Source: a virus
Strand: one strand, 5' to 3'
Virus record (IMG/VR): IMGVR_UViG_3300021792_000510
Coordinates: 1-38,816 of that record
DNA length: 38,816 nucleotides
The notes under the pieces are model-generated. The model was not told the origin of the DNA and did not search any database. It was given only the letters and a program-made list of their open reading frames with translations. Made by a program: the position numbers and the translations under genes. Shown here piece by piece: positions 1-6,696 of this stretch. Numbering within the stretch: the first letter of the stretch is position 1; each line of letters starts with the position of its first letter.

Positions 1-1161
1 ATGGCCACTAAAAGAATGCGTCCGTCTGGGACGTGGGAATACATCATTCGGCGCAAAGGCATTCTGCCAAAGCCACTTTCCCTTACCTTCGATACTGAGG
101 AGGAGGGCGACGCATACGTCAGGCGTCTGGAGCAGATGCTCGACGCCGGCATACTTCCCGAAGATCTCGTTGCTCGCCGCAGCGAACTGGTGACCGTCGA
201 CGATGGCATTCGCTCTTACATGACCAAGGTGTCGTTGCCTGATTCAGATGTCTCGTTGCTCAATGCGTTGATTGGGCGATGGACGGGGCAGGCGTTGACG
301 GGCGTCGACTATCAATGGGCTGAAGGCTGGGTCAAAAGCATGAAGCGCAAAGACGTGATGGCGCCGTCGACCATACGTCATTATGTCGGTGCGCTCGCGC
401 GCTGCTTTGATTGGGTCGTGCGATCCGGCACGCCGTCGCTGGCGACCAATCCATTGCGCCTGCTGCCGAAGCGCTATGCGACGTACACCGAGGAAGATTC
501 AGCCGCAGTACGTGCGCAGGACAAGACGCCGAAAGAAGATGAGCATCGCGATCGGCGGCCGTCCGCGAATGAGGAAAAGGCGATCAGGCGGATCCTCGAC
601 GGCGAGAAGGCCGAGAATCGGCAACGGCGCGCAGAGCTGAAATATCGGCCGGCGATGGTGTTCCTGTTCGAGCTCGGTATCGAGTCGGCCATGCGGATGC
701 GCGAAATGTACACGCTCGATGTCACGCAGGTAGACGTCGGCCGCAGGACCGTGTTTCTCGACAAGACGAAGAACGGTAGCAAGCGACAGGTGCCGTTGAC
801 GACCGTCGCATTGCGGGCGTTTGAGGACTACGTCGAGCTCGTGAAGGGTGGCGATGCGGAGATGGACGGGTTCAACTTCGACGGCGGCCGGCTTTTCCCC
901 TGGTGGGACGGGTCGCGTGATAAGAAGGTGCTGGCGGCAGTGTCGGTACGGCTATCGGGCCAGTTTGGGCGCATCTTTGATGCGGCGGGGTGTGGGGATT
1001 TGAAGTTTCACGATCTGCGGCATGAGGCCACATCGCGGCTCTATGAGCGCACTTCGCTGTCCGACGTCCAGATCGCGAAGATCACTGGACACTCGGACAC
1101 GAAGGTGCTCATGCGTTACTCCAATCTACGCGGCAGCGACCTGGCCGTACGTCTGTGGTAG
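1..1161 (+). CDS. int: Phage integrase, tyrosine recombinase (386 aa)
   Basis: Site-specific recombinase that would integrate and excise the prophage. The C-terminal catalytic domain shows the family residues: Arg232 in ESAMRMRE, Lys257 in KTKNG, His337 and Arg340 in FHDLRHE, His364 in TGHSD and the nucleophile Tyr373 in MRYSNL. Residues about 65-150 look like the SAM-like core-binding domain and residues 1-60 like an arm-binding domain. The length is normal for the family. The ATG is the first base of the window, so the ribosome-binding site and attachment site lie outside. Its 3' end overlaps the convergent excisionase-like gene by 36 bp. Confidence 0.95.
   Translation: MATKRMRPSGTWEYIIRRKGILPKPLSLTFDTEEEGDAYVRRLEQMLDAGILPEDLVARRSELVTVDDGIRSYMTKVSLPDSDVSLLNALIGRWTGQALTGVDYQWAEGWVKSMKRKDVMAPSTIRHYVGALARCFDWVVRSGTPSLATNPLRLLPKRYATYTEEDSAAVRAQDKTPKEDEHRDRRPSANEEKAIRRILDGEKAENRQRRAELKYRPAMVFLFELGIESAMRMREMYTLDVTQVDVGRRTVFLDKTKNGSKRQVPLTTVALRAFEDYVELVKGGDAEMDGFNFDGGRLFPWWDGSRDKKVLAAVSVRLSGQFGRIFDAAGCGDLKFHDLRHEATSRLYERTSLSDVQIAKITGHSDTKVLMRYSNLRGSDLAVRLW
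69..79. repeat. Dispersed palindrome copy AAAGCCACTTT (one mismatch)
   Basis: Leftmost copy of the dispersed AAAGTNACTTT palindrome, lying within codons 23-27 of the integrase gene and flanked by C on both sides. Confidence 0.45.
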
Positions 1162-1464
1162 GTCGGGAAGAGTTGGCAAAGTGCGCGCTCTCCGGCCCGG
1201 CCTGCGTCGATCTGGCGTCCCGATCTGCTTTGCGATAGCTCGGGCGACTTGAGCATCAGCCTCCGGCTCATGCGCACCCTGCAAGCGCAGCAGCGACTGC
1301 TCCTGCGCCTTCTTCCTGAGGAAGGCGACGACGTCATCTTCGAGGAACACCCAAGCTCGGCCGATTTTGGCGCCGGGCAGCTCGCCTGTGCCGGCGAGTT
1401 TCATCGCCGTGTTGCGGTCGACCTTCAAAAACTCCGCACACTCAATCAGATCAAAAGTTTTCAT
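1126..1464 (-). CDS. Excisionase-like helix-turn-helix protein (112 aa)
   Basis: Small DNA-binding protein. The N-terminal 60 residues (starting MKTFDLIECAEFLKVDRNTA) match the MerR/excisionase-type HTH that begins with a helix carrying 'AEFLKV' and ends in a 'GRAWVFLEDDVVAFL' wing. The start at 1464 is chosen because a GGGAG motif precedes it and its ATG overlaps the upstream stop (ATGA). It is the last gene of the leftward operon and lies next to int, the usual place for xis. The Arg/Pro-rich C-terminal tail is poorly conserved-looking and is encoded opposite the end of int. Excision directionality is inferred from fold and position. Confidence 0.75.
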   Translation of the reverse strand: MKTFDLIECAEFLKVDRNTAMKLAGTGELPGAKIGRAWVFLEDDVVAFLRKKAQEQSLLRLQGAHEPEADAQVARAIAKQIGTPDRRRPGRRARTLPTLPDLPQTYGQVAAA

Positions 1465-1835
1465 GCGCTCATGCTCCCAGCTCGTCGCGCGGCAGCTTGT
1501 TGAAATGCTGCCAAAATTTCCATTGCTCGAAAGTCGGCCCGGCTCGTTGCCGGCGCCCGCCCTGCGACGCACCAGTGTTCATCCATCCGTCGACGCACGC
1601 TCATTGCGCGATAGCGCTCGATCTTGCCCGTATCTAGCAGGGCGCCGAGCGCTGTCTCAATCGCGGCCTGTGCCGTCGACAGGGCCATGATGATTCGCTT
1701 CTTCGGCAGGCTACCGTCCCGCTCAAGCAGCGACAGAATCTCTGCCTGCAAAGCAACTTGGTCACGCGCCCATTGGGTGTGCCCGTTGACGATTACGGGC
1801 ACGTATCGACCTGAATCAATCGACATGCGGCTCAT
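1461..1835 (-). CDS. Small winged-helix-like protein, unknown function (124 aa)
   Basis: I do not recognise a named family. The segment from about residue 28 to 75 (VALQAEILSLLERDGSLPKKRIIMALSTA and onward to 'LLDTGKIERYR') has the helix-turn-helix plus short wing rhythm of a winged-helix DNA-binding domain. The start at 1835 has an AGGAGG Shine-Dalgarno sequence about 6 bp upstream, and the ATG overlaps the stop of the gene before it. The stop overlaps the start of the excisionase-like gene. It may be a transcriptional regulator or an excision cofactor, but only the fold-like pattern supports this. Confidence 0.7.
   Translation of the reverse strand: MSRMSIDSGRYVPVIVNGHTQWARDQVALQAEILSLLERDGSLPKKRIIMALSTAQAAIETALGALLDTGKIERYRAMSVRRRMDEHWCVAGRAPATSRADFRAMEILAAFQQAAARRAGSMSA
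1750..1760. repeat. Possible degenerate palindrome copy AAAGCAACTTG (two mismatches)
   Basis: Weak relative of the dispersed palindrome, inside the 1461-1835 gene. Two mismatches make it a marginal member that could be chance. Confidence 0.25.
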
Positions 1836-2527
1836 TGATGACCTCCTGTGCGCGCCTGCGTTCCTGCTGCCTCGGCCGGGCAATCTGCGCAGGCCTCGTC
1901 CGGATTCGTGCGACGGATGTTGCAGCAGATCCGTCGCTGTGCCGCCGGCATGACCGGAATGTCTCCCAGCACGTCGCGTACGAACTCCCACATGCGCTTC
2001 TCGCTGATCTGATTGCGGTCAAAGTCGACATCCGGCTCGACGCCGATTGCGCATAGCGAGTGCGCTCCGCGACTGCCTTCGAACGTCTTTGTCATCAGTG
2101 TCGCTACGCGGCCGTCGCCGGCTGGCTCGGTGCGATGAAACACGTATGGGTCCATCGAGTACTGCTTGCCGGCCGGCACGACCTGAACGTGCATTCTCGC
2201 GAGTACGAGCTCGTAATCCGGAATCCATGGGCGATTGCCAAAGCGGGTACGTTCGCCTTCATGCAGGTAGGCGGTATGCGTCTTGTCGACCACGAAGTCA
2301 GGCGCCGTATCGACGAACGTCTGCGCATAGGTGTGGTTGATCTGCGTTCCGACCAATACAAGAGAATCAAAGCCAAAGCGATGGTCGTGGATGGCTGAAT
2401 GCTCAAAGCACGTGCGGCGCGGCAGTTCCGGATGCCAAACGTGGAGACGCATATTGGCGGCAAGCTGCAGCTGCAGGAAGCCGAGACCGTGCAGAGTAAT
2501 CTTTGCTTCGGTGGGTTTGAAGGTCAT
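1832..2527 (-). CDS. Cupin-like early protein with Cys-rich tail (231 aa)
   Basis: Function unknown. Residues about 29-60 carry an HDHRF motif (His47, His49) followed by a hydrophobic strand and Gly60, and later 'MDPYVFHRTEP' gives a second His; this resembles the metal-binding strands of a cupin or RmlC-like beta barrel. The last 35 residues contain five cysteines (CC, then C, then CADC), which could bind a metal or Fe-S cluster. The start at 2527 has AGGAGC upstream and overlaps the stop of the preceding 53-aa gene. It sits mid-operon under PL, so it is an early-expressed accessory protein. No substrate can be named. Confidence 0.75.
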   Translation of the reverse strand: MTFKPTEAKITLHGLGFLQLQLAANMRLHVWHPELPRRTCFEHSAIHDHRFGFDSLVLVGTQINHTYAQTFVDTAPDFVVDKTHTAYLHEGERTRFGNRPWIPDYELVLARMHVQVVPAGKQYSMDPYVFHRTEPAGDGRVATLMTKTFEGSRGAHSLCAIGVEPDVDFDRNQISEKRMWEFVRDVLGDIPVMPAAQRRICCNIRRTNPDEACADCPAEAAGTQARTGGHQ

Positions 2528-2685
2528 GACTTGCTCCTGTTCGGCCGCGATGGATTGAGGCGGCTCCAGATCTGTTTGGCTTCGTTCGCGCAACGACTAG
2601 CGCTCCAGCTGGGATGCTCGCGTTTGAGCTTTTCTGCGAGCTCGCGAAGCCCGGGCCGGCGATCTTCGACAAGTGAAATGGTCAT
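2524..2685 (-). CDS. Small early protein, unknown (53 aa)
   Basis: A short gene fills the gap between the 163-aa and cupin-like genes. Its ATG at 2685 overlaps the upstream stop by one base (TAATG) and its TGA overlaps the downstream ATG, so it is translationally coupled on both sides. The product begins MTISLVEDRRPGL and is a charged, probably helical protein with 'LAEKLKREHPSWS' and 'ANEAKQIWSRL' segments. No family is recognised. The perfect operon packing and the absence of any alternative gene here are the main support. Confidence 0.65.
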   Translation of the reverse strand: MTISLVEDRRPGLRELAEKLKREHPSWSASRCANEAKQIWSRLNPSRPNRSKS

Positions 2686-3176
2686 TACAGGTCGCCTCCG
2701 TCCGAGTGGTGATGGCCCGACTCGTCACCCGGATCCCGATCGATGCGCTCGATCTCTGCGAGGATCAGCGAAGCGGCTTTGACCAGCCCACTCCGCGGTG
2801 TGCCTGGCTTCCACCATTCCGAGCAAAATGGCCAGAACAGCGGCTCGGGATGATCCGCGTCGGCCGGCACAAACGAGTCGAGCGCATAGCCCGCATCGAG
2901 CGCGTACGCAGCTCCGGCCAACGCGAGAGTGCCGGGTGCATGTTCATCGTCGTACTCCGGCGTCCAGCCCTCGACGTCGACGTGGCGCTGCCGTTCCGCG
3001 ATGACGTCACGCGCGGCAATACTCAGCATCGCGTGCGCGCCGTGCGCGTCGAGAAGCGATTGAATGTAGAGCGGCCAGAACGCGTCTTCTGCTGGCGTTA
3101 CGCTGCGATCGCTGCTCAATGCAGCCGCACATGCTTCGGCGTGGAGTGCGCGCAATTCGTTTTCGTTTAGTCTCAT
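2685..3176 (-). CDS. Conserved phage early protein, unknown (163 aa)
   Basis: Belongs to a type of protein common in the early regions of many temperate phages. The shared features are an 'AARDVIAERQRHVDVEGWTPEYDDEH' block, an 'ALAGAAYALDAG' helix, 'FWPFCSEWWKP' and a C-terminal 'LVKAASLILAEIERIDR' helix. The biochemical role is not established to my knowledge. The start at 3176 has GAGAGG upstream. It follows the 151-aa gene after 9 bp and runs straight into the 53-aa gene. Confidence 0.8.
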   Translation of the reverse strand: MRLNENELRALHAEACAAALSSDRSVTPAEDAFWPLYIQSLLDAHGAHAMLSIAARDVIAERQRHVDVEGWTPEYDDEHAPGTLALAGAAYALDAGYALDSFVPADADHPEPLFWPFCSEWWKPGTPRSGLVKAASLILAEIERIDRDPGDESGHHHSDGGDL

Positions 3177-3185
3177 CGTTGCCTC

Positions 3186-3641
3186 TCACGTCGACGTCGG
3201 CCGCATTGCGCGGTCGAGCATCATCAGTCCTGTTTCGAGCTGGACGCCGGCAGCGTTAGCCCATGTACGTGCTTCCTGCGCCGCTTTGTGCCGCCGAAAG
3301 CTGCCTACCTCGTCGCGCATGAGGTCGAGCAGCTCGATGTCAGCGCCAAGTGCGATCTCGTCGACCAGCTTGCGTATCTCGATGCGAACCGCGTCGATCC
3401 GAGCGAGGTTTGCGAGTCGGGAATCCGACTCGCTTCCCTTCTTCTGGATAGCTTTTCGCCGCGCGAGCGGCGCTTCGTTCGTCTGGATCGCTTTGGCGGG
3501 CGCGAGCCCGCTGCTGTTGACGTCGTCGTTCGATGCGTGCGCCGGGACGGCGCCAGCGAGGGAAAGCCTTGGGCGTTTGTCCGCCGCTTCCCGCTTACGC
3601 GGCAGCGGACGTGGGGTAGAAGTGGCCGGGCGAACCGTCAT
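3186..3641 (-). CDS. Hypothetical early protein (151 aa)
   Basis: Not recognised. The N-terminal 75 residues are basic, proline- and alanine-rich and probably disordered. Residues about 75-145 look helical and amphipathic ('LANLARIDAVRIEIRKLVDEIALG' and 'LLDLMRDEVGSFRRHK'). The ATG directly abuts the ParB-like gene's TAA and has GGAGGG about 8 bp upstream, within the end of that gene. Close coupling to the ParB-like gene suggests related expression, and an accessory role to ParB is possible but unproven. Confidence 0.65.
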   Translation of the reverse strand: MTVRPATSTPRPLPRKREAADKRPRLSLAGAVPAHASNDDVNSSGLAPAKAIQTNEAPLARRKAIQKKGSESDSRLANLARIDAVRIEIRKLVDEIALGADIELLDLMRDEVGSFRRHKAAQEARTWANAAGVQLETGLMMLDRAMRPTST

Positions 3642-5021
3642 TTACTTGCCCTCCGGACGCGAGCCGGTTGGAAACGTCCATGCAGACGCGGGTCGGCTCG
3701 TCGGTTTGGCCTGCTTTGCGAGAGCGGTGTCTACGCGTGCCTGCTCCTGCGCGATCGCCATTTCCTCAGTCCAATCCGGGTCGGCCATCGTCCAGAGCTT
3801 GTCGAGCCACGCACGCACGATCGGCGCTTCCTTTGTGCTCGTCGTGTGTGCTTGGGCGAGTGCTCGTGTGAAGTCGCTTACAGCCGCTCTGATGGCCTGC
3901 ACGCGTGTCGGATACGTCGACGTGAAGTCGCGCATGGAGGGCAGACCTGACGTGTAGCTGTGGCCAACGCGCAGCGTGGTGGAGTAAATCCAGACGCCGT
4001 CGTCAGGCTGCGCCAGATGGATCTCTGCTGGTGACAGTCCAGTTCGCTTTGACATGGGCGCACGAATCGTCTCGCACTTCGCAAAAACACCGTTTTCGTT
4101 GGGCGTATGGATCGGGTGCTTTGTGCGCTTCGTCGATACGGCATCGAGCAGATCGGCGTGAGGAGTGAGTGCCGCGTGCACACCGGCGACTGTGCCGGGC
4201 GAAAGCCTGCCGAACACAGGATCGTGTAGGACCGACTGCAGCGCCTGCAAAAGTTGCTTTGCTTGTGTGTCGGTGATCTTGTGCGCGACTGGCTTCTCGA
4301 GGACCTTCTTGGTGACCTTCGCCTTCCCGCCTGCCTTAGCCTGAGCAGCTGCGTTTTGAAGCCGCTCAAGCGCCTTATCGCCGCCGTGCGTGCGGATCTC
4401 GTCAATAGCGAGCGTCGACGAGACGACCTTGTCGCGGACCAACTTGTGAAGAGCCGCTGGTGCGGACGCGAGCAGGAGAACGTCGCGGATCGTCTGATCC
4501 GTGATGTTGAGGCGCTTGCAGATCGTACTGTTGGTCTCGCCGAGTGCCTGCAGTTCGATCACTTTTTCAGCGAGCTGCAACGGAGTCAGCTTCTCGCCGT
4601 CGTTGTTCGTGATGCCGGCATAGATCAGATTGGTGCGATTGACTGACTTGGCCTCGTCGATTACGCACGGTAGCCGGTCAATCTCTTTGTTCTCGGCAAA
4701 CCCGCCTTCCTTGATAGCGAGCAATGCAGCGTGGTAGCGATGCTGGCCTTCGTACACAAAAATCCGGTCCTCGCCACCGACCTTGCGCACGAAGCAACCG
4801 AGCGGTTTCTTTCGATCGTAGCCGTTCGCCTTCATGAGCTCGGCGAGGTGGCGCACGCGGTCGTGATCGAGCGGGCGCACGTTATCGCGAGGGTCGTAGT
4901 GGATCTGGTCGGGCGGGACGGTCCAGAGATCTGACGATCCGCCGCCTGCAGCCTTGATGGCGGCTTTGGTGTTGCCGGTGACGATCATCGCGTCGAGAAC
5001 GAGCGGGCTGGTCTTAGGCAT
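3642..5021 (-). CDS. ParB/Spo0J-like DNA-binding protein, orphan (459 aa)
   Basis: The N-terminal ParB/sulfiredoxin-type domain spans about residues 35-140 and includes 'RPLDHDRVRHLAELMKANG' and a ParB-box-like 'VYEGQHRYHAALLAI'. An HTH-like segment follows ('ETNSTICKRLNITDQTIRDVLLL'). The C-terminal 200 residues are of unknown type. The start at 5021 follows AGGAG closely; upstream in-frame Met codons lack this. No ParA-type ATPase is present anywhere in the window, so classical partition is incomplete. It may regulate or organise phage DNA by binding specific sites (see the dispersed palindrome), or it may use the ParB CTPase/nuclease-like fold for another purpose. Confidence 0.85.
   Translation of the reverse strand: MPKTSPLVLDAMIVTGNTKAAIKAAGGGSSDLWTVPPDQIHYDPRDNVRPLDHDRVRHLAELMKANGYDRKKPLGCFVRKVGGEDRIFVYEGQHRYHAALLAIKEGGFAENKEIDRLPCVIDEAKSVNRTNLIYAGITNNDGEKLTPLQLAEKVIELQALGETNSTICKRLNITDQTIRDVLLLASAPAALHKLVRDKVVSSTLAIDEIRTHGGDKALERLQNAAAQAKAGGKAKVTKKVLEKPVAHKITDTQAKQLLQALQSVLHDPVFGRLSPGTVAGVHAALTPHADLLDAVSTKRTKHPIHTPNENGVFAKCETIRAPMSKRTGLSPAEIHLAQPDDGVWIYSTTLRVGHSYTSGLPSMRDFTSTYPTRVQAIRAAVSDFTRALAQAHTTSTKEAPIVRAWLDKLWTMADPDWTEEMAIAQEQARVDTALAKQAKPTSRPASAWTFPTGSRPEGK
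4250..4260. repeat. Dispersed palindrome copy AAAGTTGCTTT (one mismatch)
   Basis: Lies within the ParB-like gene itself, flanked by A on the left and G on the right. Confidence 0.45.
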
Positions 5022-5382
5022 GTTGGGTCTCCTGCGTGCGAGGAATGCCTCCAACGTCCGCGAGCGTGACGTCATGTCCGACAACATAGGTACGTCCAGC
5101 GGCGCTCCATTTGATCTCCATCGACGTCGGCGGGTAGTGGAGCAGTGTTCCGTCGAAGGGCTCGAGGGGAGTTCCTGCGAGCCAGTAGACGAGCCGTTCG
5201 TCTACGTAGCGGACGGCTTGATTTGCTACGGTCGCGCGGACCAGCATCTGCAGCTCAGCGCGCACGGCGGCCTTGTTGGCGTCTACCAGCGCGTTCTCGA
5301 TGTCGCTAATCGTCAGCGGGGTCGCCGTACTGGCGAACAGGCTGATCAGCGCCTTGCAAATCGGGGAAAGGTCATTAACCAT
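5014..5382 (-). CDS. Small winged-helix-like protein (122 aa)
   Basis: Unknown function. Residues about 5-55 ('CKALISLFASTATPLTISDIENAL' then 'VRAELQMLVRATVA') read as a winged-helix domain in which a mini-regulator checks a repeated helix-wing pattern. A C-terminal beta-rich part follows ('YVDERLVYWLAGTPLEPF'). The start at 5382 has GGAGG five to six bases upstream; it overlaps the preceding membrane gene by 9 bp and the ParB-like start by 8 bp. It shares a general build with the 124-aa protein at 1461-1835 but no close sequence identity is seen. Confidence 0.7.
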   Translation of the reverse strand: MVNDLSPICKALISLFASTATPLTISDIENALVDANKAAVRAELQMLVRATVANQAVRYVDERLVYWLAGTPLEPFDGTLLHYPPTSMEIKWSAAGRTYVVGHDVTLADVGGIPRTQETQHA

Positions 5383-5614
5383 GTTGCCTCCGGAGACGGG
5401 AATAGAGGCGCACGCGCAGGAACGGCCGTGCGAAGCAAAGCGCACAGAACGCGGCGACGATGACGACGAAGATCTTGCCGGCCGACATGCCGGCGAAGAG
5501 CCAGAGAACTGTGTCGGCGAGCCCGAACAGGAAACCGATGTGACGGTGCTGCGCGGGGCCGGTGACGAACCATGCGGCGCAGCAAGTGGTAAGGGCGACG
5601 AGAAGGGCGAACAT
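5375..5614 (-). CDS. Small membrane protein, two TM helices (79 aa)
   Basis: Two hydrophobic segments are evident: residues about 2-17 (FALLVALTTCCAAWFV) and about 38-58 (LFAGMSAGKIFVVIVAAFCAL), followed by a basic C-terminal tail. An AGGAGG motif lies 7 bp upstream of the ATG at 5614; a GTG three bases earlier is an alternative. The start overlaps the stop of the 114-aa gene (TGATG). Function unknown. It is one of three small membrane proteins near the promoter end of the leftward operon. Confidence 0.7.
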   Translation of the reverse strand: MFALLVALTTCCAAWFVTGPAQHRHIGFLFGLADTVLWLFAGMSAGKIFVVIVAAFCALCFARPFLRVRLYSRLRRQHG

Positions 5615-5958
5615 CACGCGACCTCCTTGATACGGAGCGCACGCGGCTTGCGTTTCGCCTTTGCGATCGTCTTATTGGCAAGATTGGCGGCTTGCTTGCG
5701 ACGATGTTTGTTGATCGCGGCGTCGCAGTCGTACTCGTTCGGAACCGATATGGACGTGCTGACGACCGTCGACCCGTCCAGGATCATGTAAAGCGTGTGC
5801 ACGCTGCCATGCAGTGGCCGTCGCGCAACGACGTGCTTGCCCACCATGATCGGCGTCGTCGCGCGCGGTGCCATCGGGTCGTACTTAACGTAGGTACGAA
5901 GGCCGATCGTGTCTCGGCGTGTCGGTTCCTGCGGAACCTGGAGTCTGTGTTTTTGCAT
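5614..5958 (-). CDS. Hypothetical basic early protein (114 aa)
   Basis: Not recognised. The product is strongly basic (Lys/Arg-rich C-terminus with 'NKHRRKQAANLANKTIAKAKRK'), with a central beta-like stretch 'GKHVVARRPLHGSVHTLYMILDG'. The net charge is consistent with nucleic-acid binding. No good Shine-Dalgarno is seen, but the ATG lies only 6 bp after the preceding stop, so translation probably depends on coupling. Confidence 0.65.
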   Translation of the reverse strand: MQKHRLQVPQEPTRRDTIGLRTYVKYDPMAPRATTPIMVGKHVVARRPLHGSVHTLYMILDGSTVVSTSISVPNEYDCDAAINKHRRKQAANLANKTIAKAKRKPRALRIKEVA

Positions 5959-5964
5959 GTGGCG

Positions 5965-6162
5965 TTAGTCGATGTCGCCAGCGGCAAGACGTTTGCCGTC
6001 CAGCGTGGGTTGGTCTACCTGCGCTCGCTTTTTCCGCAGCTCGGCACAATTCGCGAGGCAGATCCGCAGAGCGGGGATTGCAGTGGCGGGAGAGCCGGGA
6101 AGATGGCGGAGGCGATGTTCCCGCGCGATGTCAATATCGGTGACGGGAATCCGCTCGGCCAT
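5965..6162 (-). CDS. Small early protein, unknown (65 aa)
   Basis: Begins MAERIPVTDIDIAREHRLR. It has a GGAG motif about 6 bp upstream of the ATG and is spaced 8 bp from the gene before and 6 bp from the gene after. Residues 2-15 look like a short DNA-binding or recruitment segment and two cysteines lie at 'RICLANC', but no family can be named. Confidence 0.6.
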   Translation of the reverse strand: MAERIPVTDIDIAREHRLRHLPGSPATAIPALRICLANCAELRKKRAQVDQPTLDGKRLAAGDID

Positions 6163-6170
6163 ATCGGCTC

Positions 6171-6329
6171 CTACACCACGCGAACTTGAGACTGGGTTTC
6201 GGCGTAGCTGCGGCCTGACCCCGAAGTGACCTTCGCGAACGCAACGACAAGTGCGATCACGAAAAACACGGCGACGATGCCCATTGGCACTTCGGGCTCA
6301 GGTGGTGCGTTGCGATTGCGTTTTGCCAT
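6171..6329 (-). CDS. Single-pass small membrane protein (52 aa)
   Basis: A polar N-terminus (MAKRNRNAPPEPEVP) is followed by one clear transmembrane helix (MGIVAVFFVIALVVAFAKV) and a short Ser/Gln-rich tail. The start at 6329 is chosen because the upstream in-frame extension is Arg-rich and lies over the neighbouring gene's end. Function unknown. Small early membrane proteins in temperate phages sometimes act in exclusion or in modifying host membrane processes, but nothing here decides that. Confidence 0.6.
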   Translation of the reverse strand: MAKRNRNAPPEPEVPMGIVAVFFVIALVVAFAKVTSGSGRSYAETQSQVRVV

Positions 6330-6339
6330 GACGCCCGCC

Positions 6340-6549
6340 TCAGACCGTTGCGCGAACTGCCACATGCGCCGAGCTCGATGCCGGCTCCGGTGCAAACAGG
6401 CTCAGGCCGACTACAACTGCGGCGACGATCAGGGAAAGGCGGAAGGCTGGCGACTTTTCAAAGTCACTTTGCAGCGGCATGAGATCGTCCTGCATCCCGC
6501 GAAGCCACGCCCGCCGGGCTTCTCCGGCTGAATCAACTATTTGTTTCAT
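6340..6549 (-). CDS. Small membrane protein, first gene of the leftward operon (69 aa)
   Basis: First gene after PL. It has an amphipathic N-terminal region (residues 1-30) and a transmembrane helix at about 39-53 (LSLIVAAVVVGLSLF), then a short Ala/Ser/Val-rich tail. GGAG lies about 8 bp upstream of the ATG at 6549; a TTG three bases earlier is an alternative. The leader from the predicted transcription start is about 40 nt. Function unknown. Confidence 0.65.
   Translation of the reverse strand: MKQIVDSAGEARRAWLRGMQDDLMPLQSDFEKSPAFRLSLIVAAVVVGLSLFAPEPASSSAHVAVRATV
6459..6469. repeat. Perfect dispersed palindrome AAAGTCACTTT
   Basis: Full match with flanking C and G that extend the dyad to 13 bp (CAAAGTCACTTTG). 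It lies inside the first gene of the leftward operon, about 130 bp downstream of the PL -10 element. Confidence 0.7.
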
Positions 6550-6597
6550 CAAGGTTCTCCGTCGATTGAGCGCGTCGGAGCGGCGCGCTTCGAGCGA

Positions 6598-6626
6598 AGT
6601 ATCCCCAAAGGGATATTCTCTGTCAA
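6598..6626 (-). promoter_or_regulatory. PL, leftward early promoter
   Basis: On the minus strand a consensus -35 TTGACA (6621-6626) and a -10 GATACT (6598-6603) are separated by exactly 17 bp, directed at the 13-gene leftward operon. Two repressor-operator dyads overlap it, one across the spacer and -10 and one across the -35. Repression by the prophage repressor is inferred from the shared operators at PR. Confidence 0.85.
6599..6616. promoter_or_regulatory. Operator OL site a
   Basis: GTATCCCCAAAGGGATAT: an 18-bp imperfect dyad of half-site ATATCC with a 6-bp centre, covering the PL spacer and -10. Confidence 0.8.
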
Positions 6627-6641
6627 TCCTTTTGGGGATAT
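6624..6641. promoter_or_regulatory. Operator OL site b
   Basis: CAATCCTTTTGGGGATAT: same dyad in inverse orientation (one weaker half-site), overlapping the PL -35 element; its centre is 25 bp from the centre of site a. Confidence 0.8.
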
Positions 6642-6696
6642 CCGTAACCGGAATTCTGCGCCCGAGGAAGAATCGGGCTTCAAAAGTTGCGGGTAA

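Noticed and set aside
6675-6690. CAAAAGTTGC sequence as another palindrome copy
   Set aside because: Only the left half of the dyad is present; the right half does not match.
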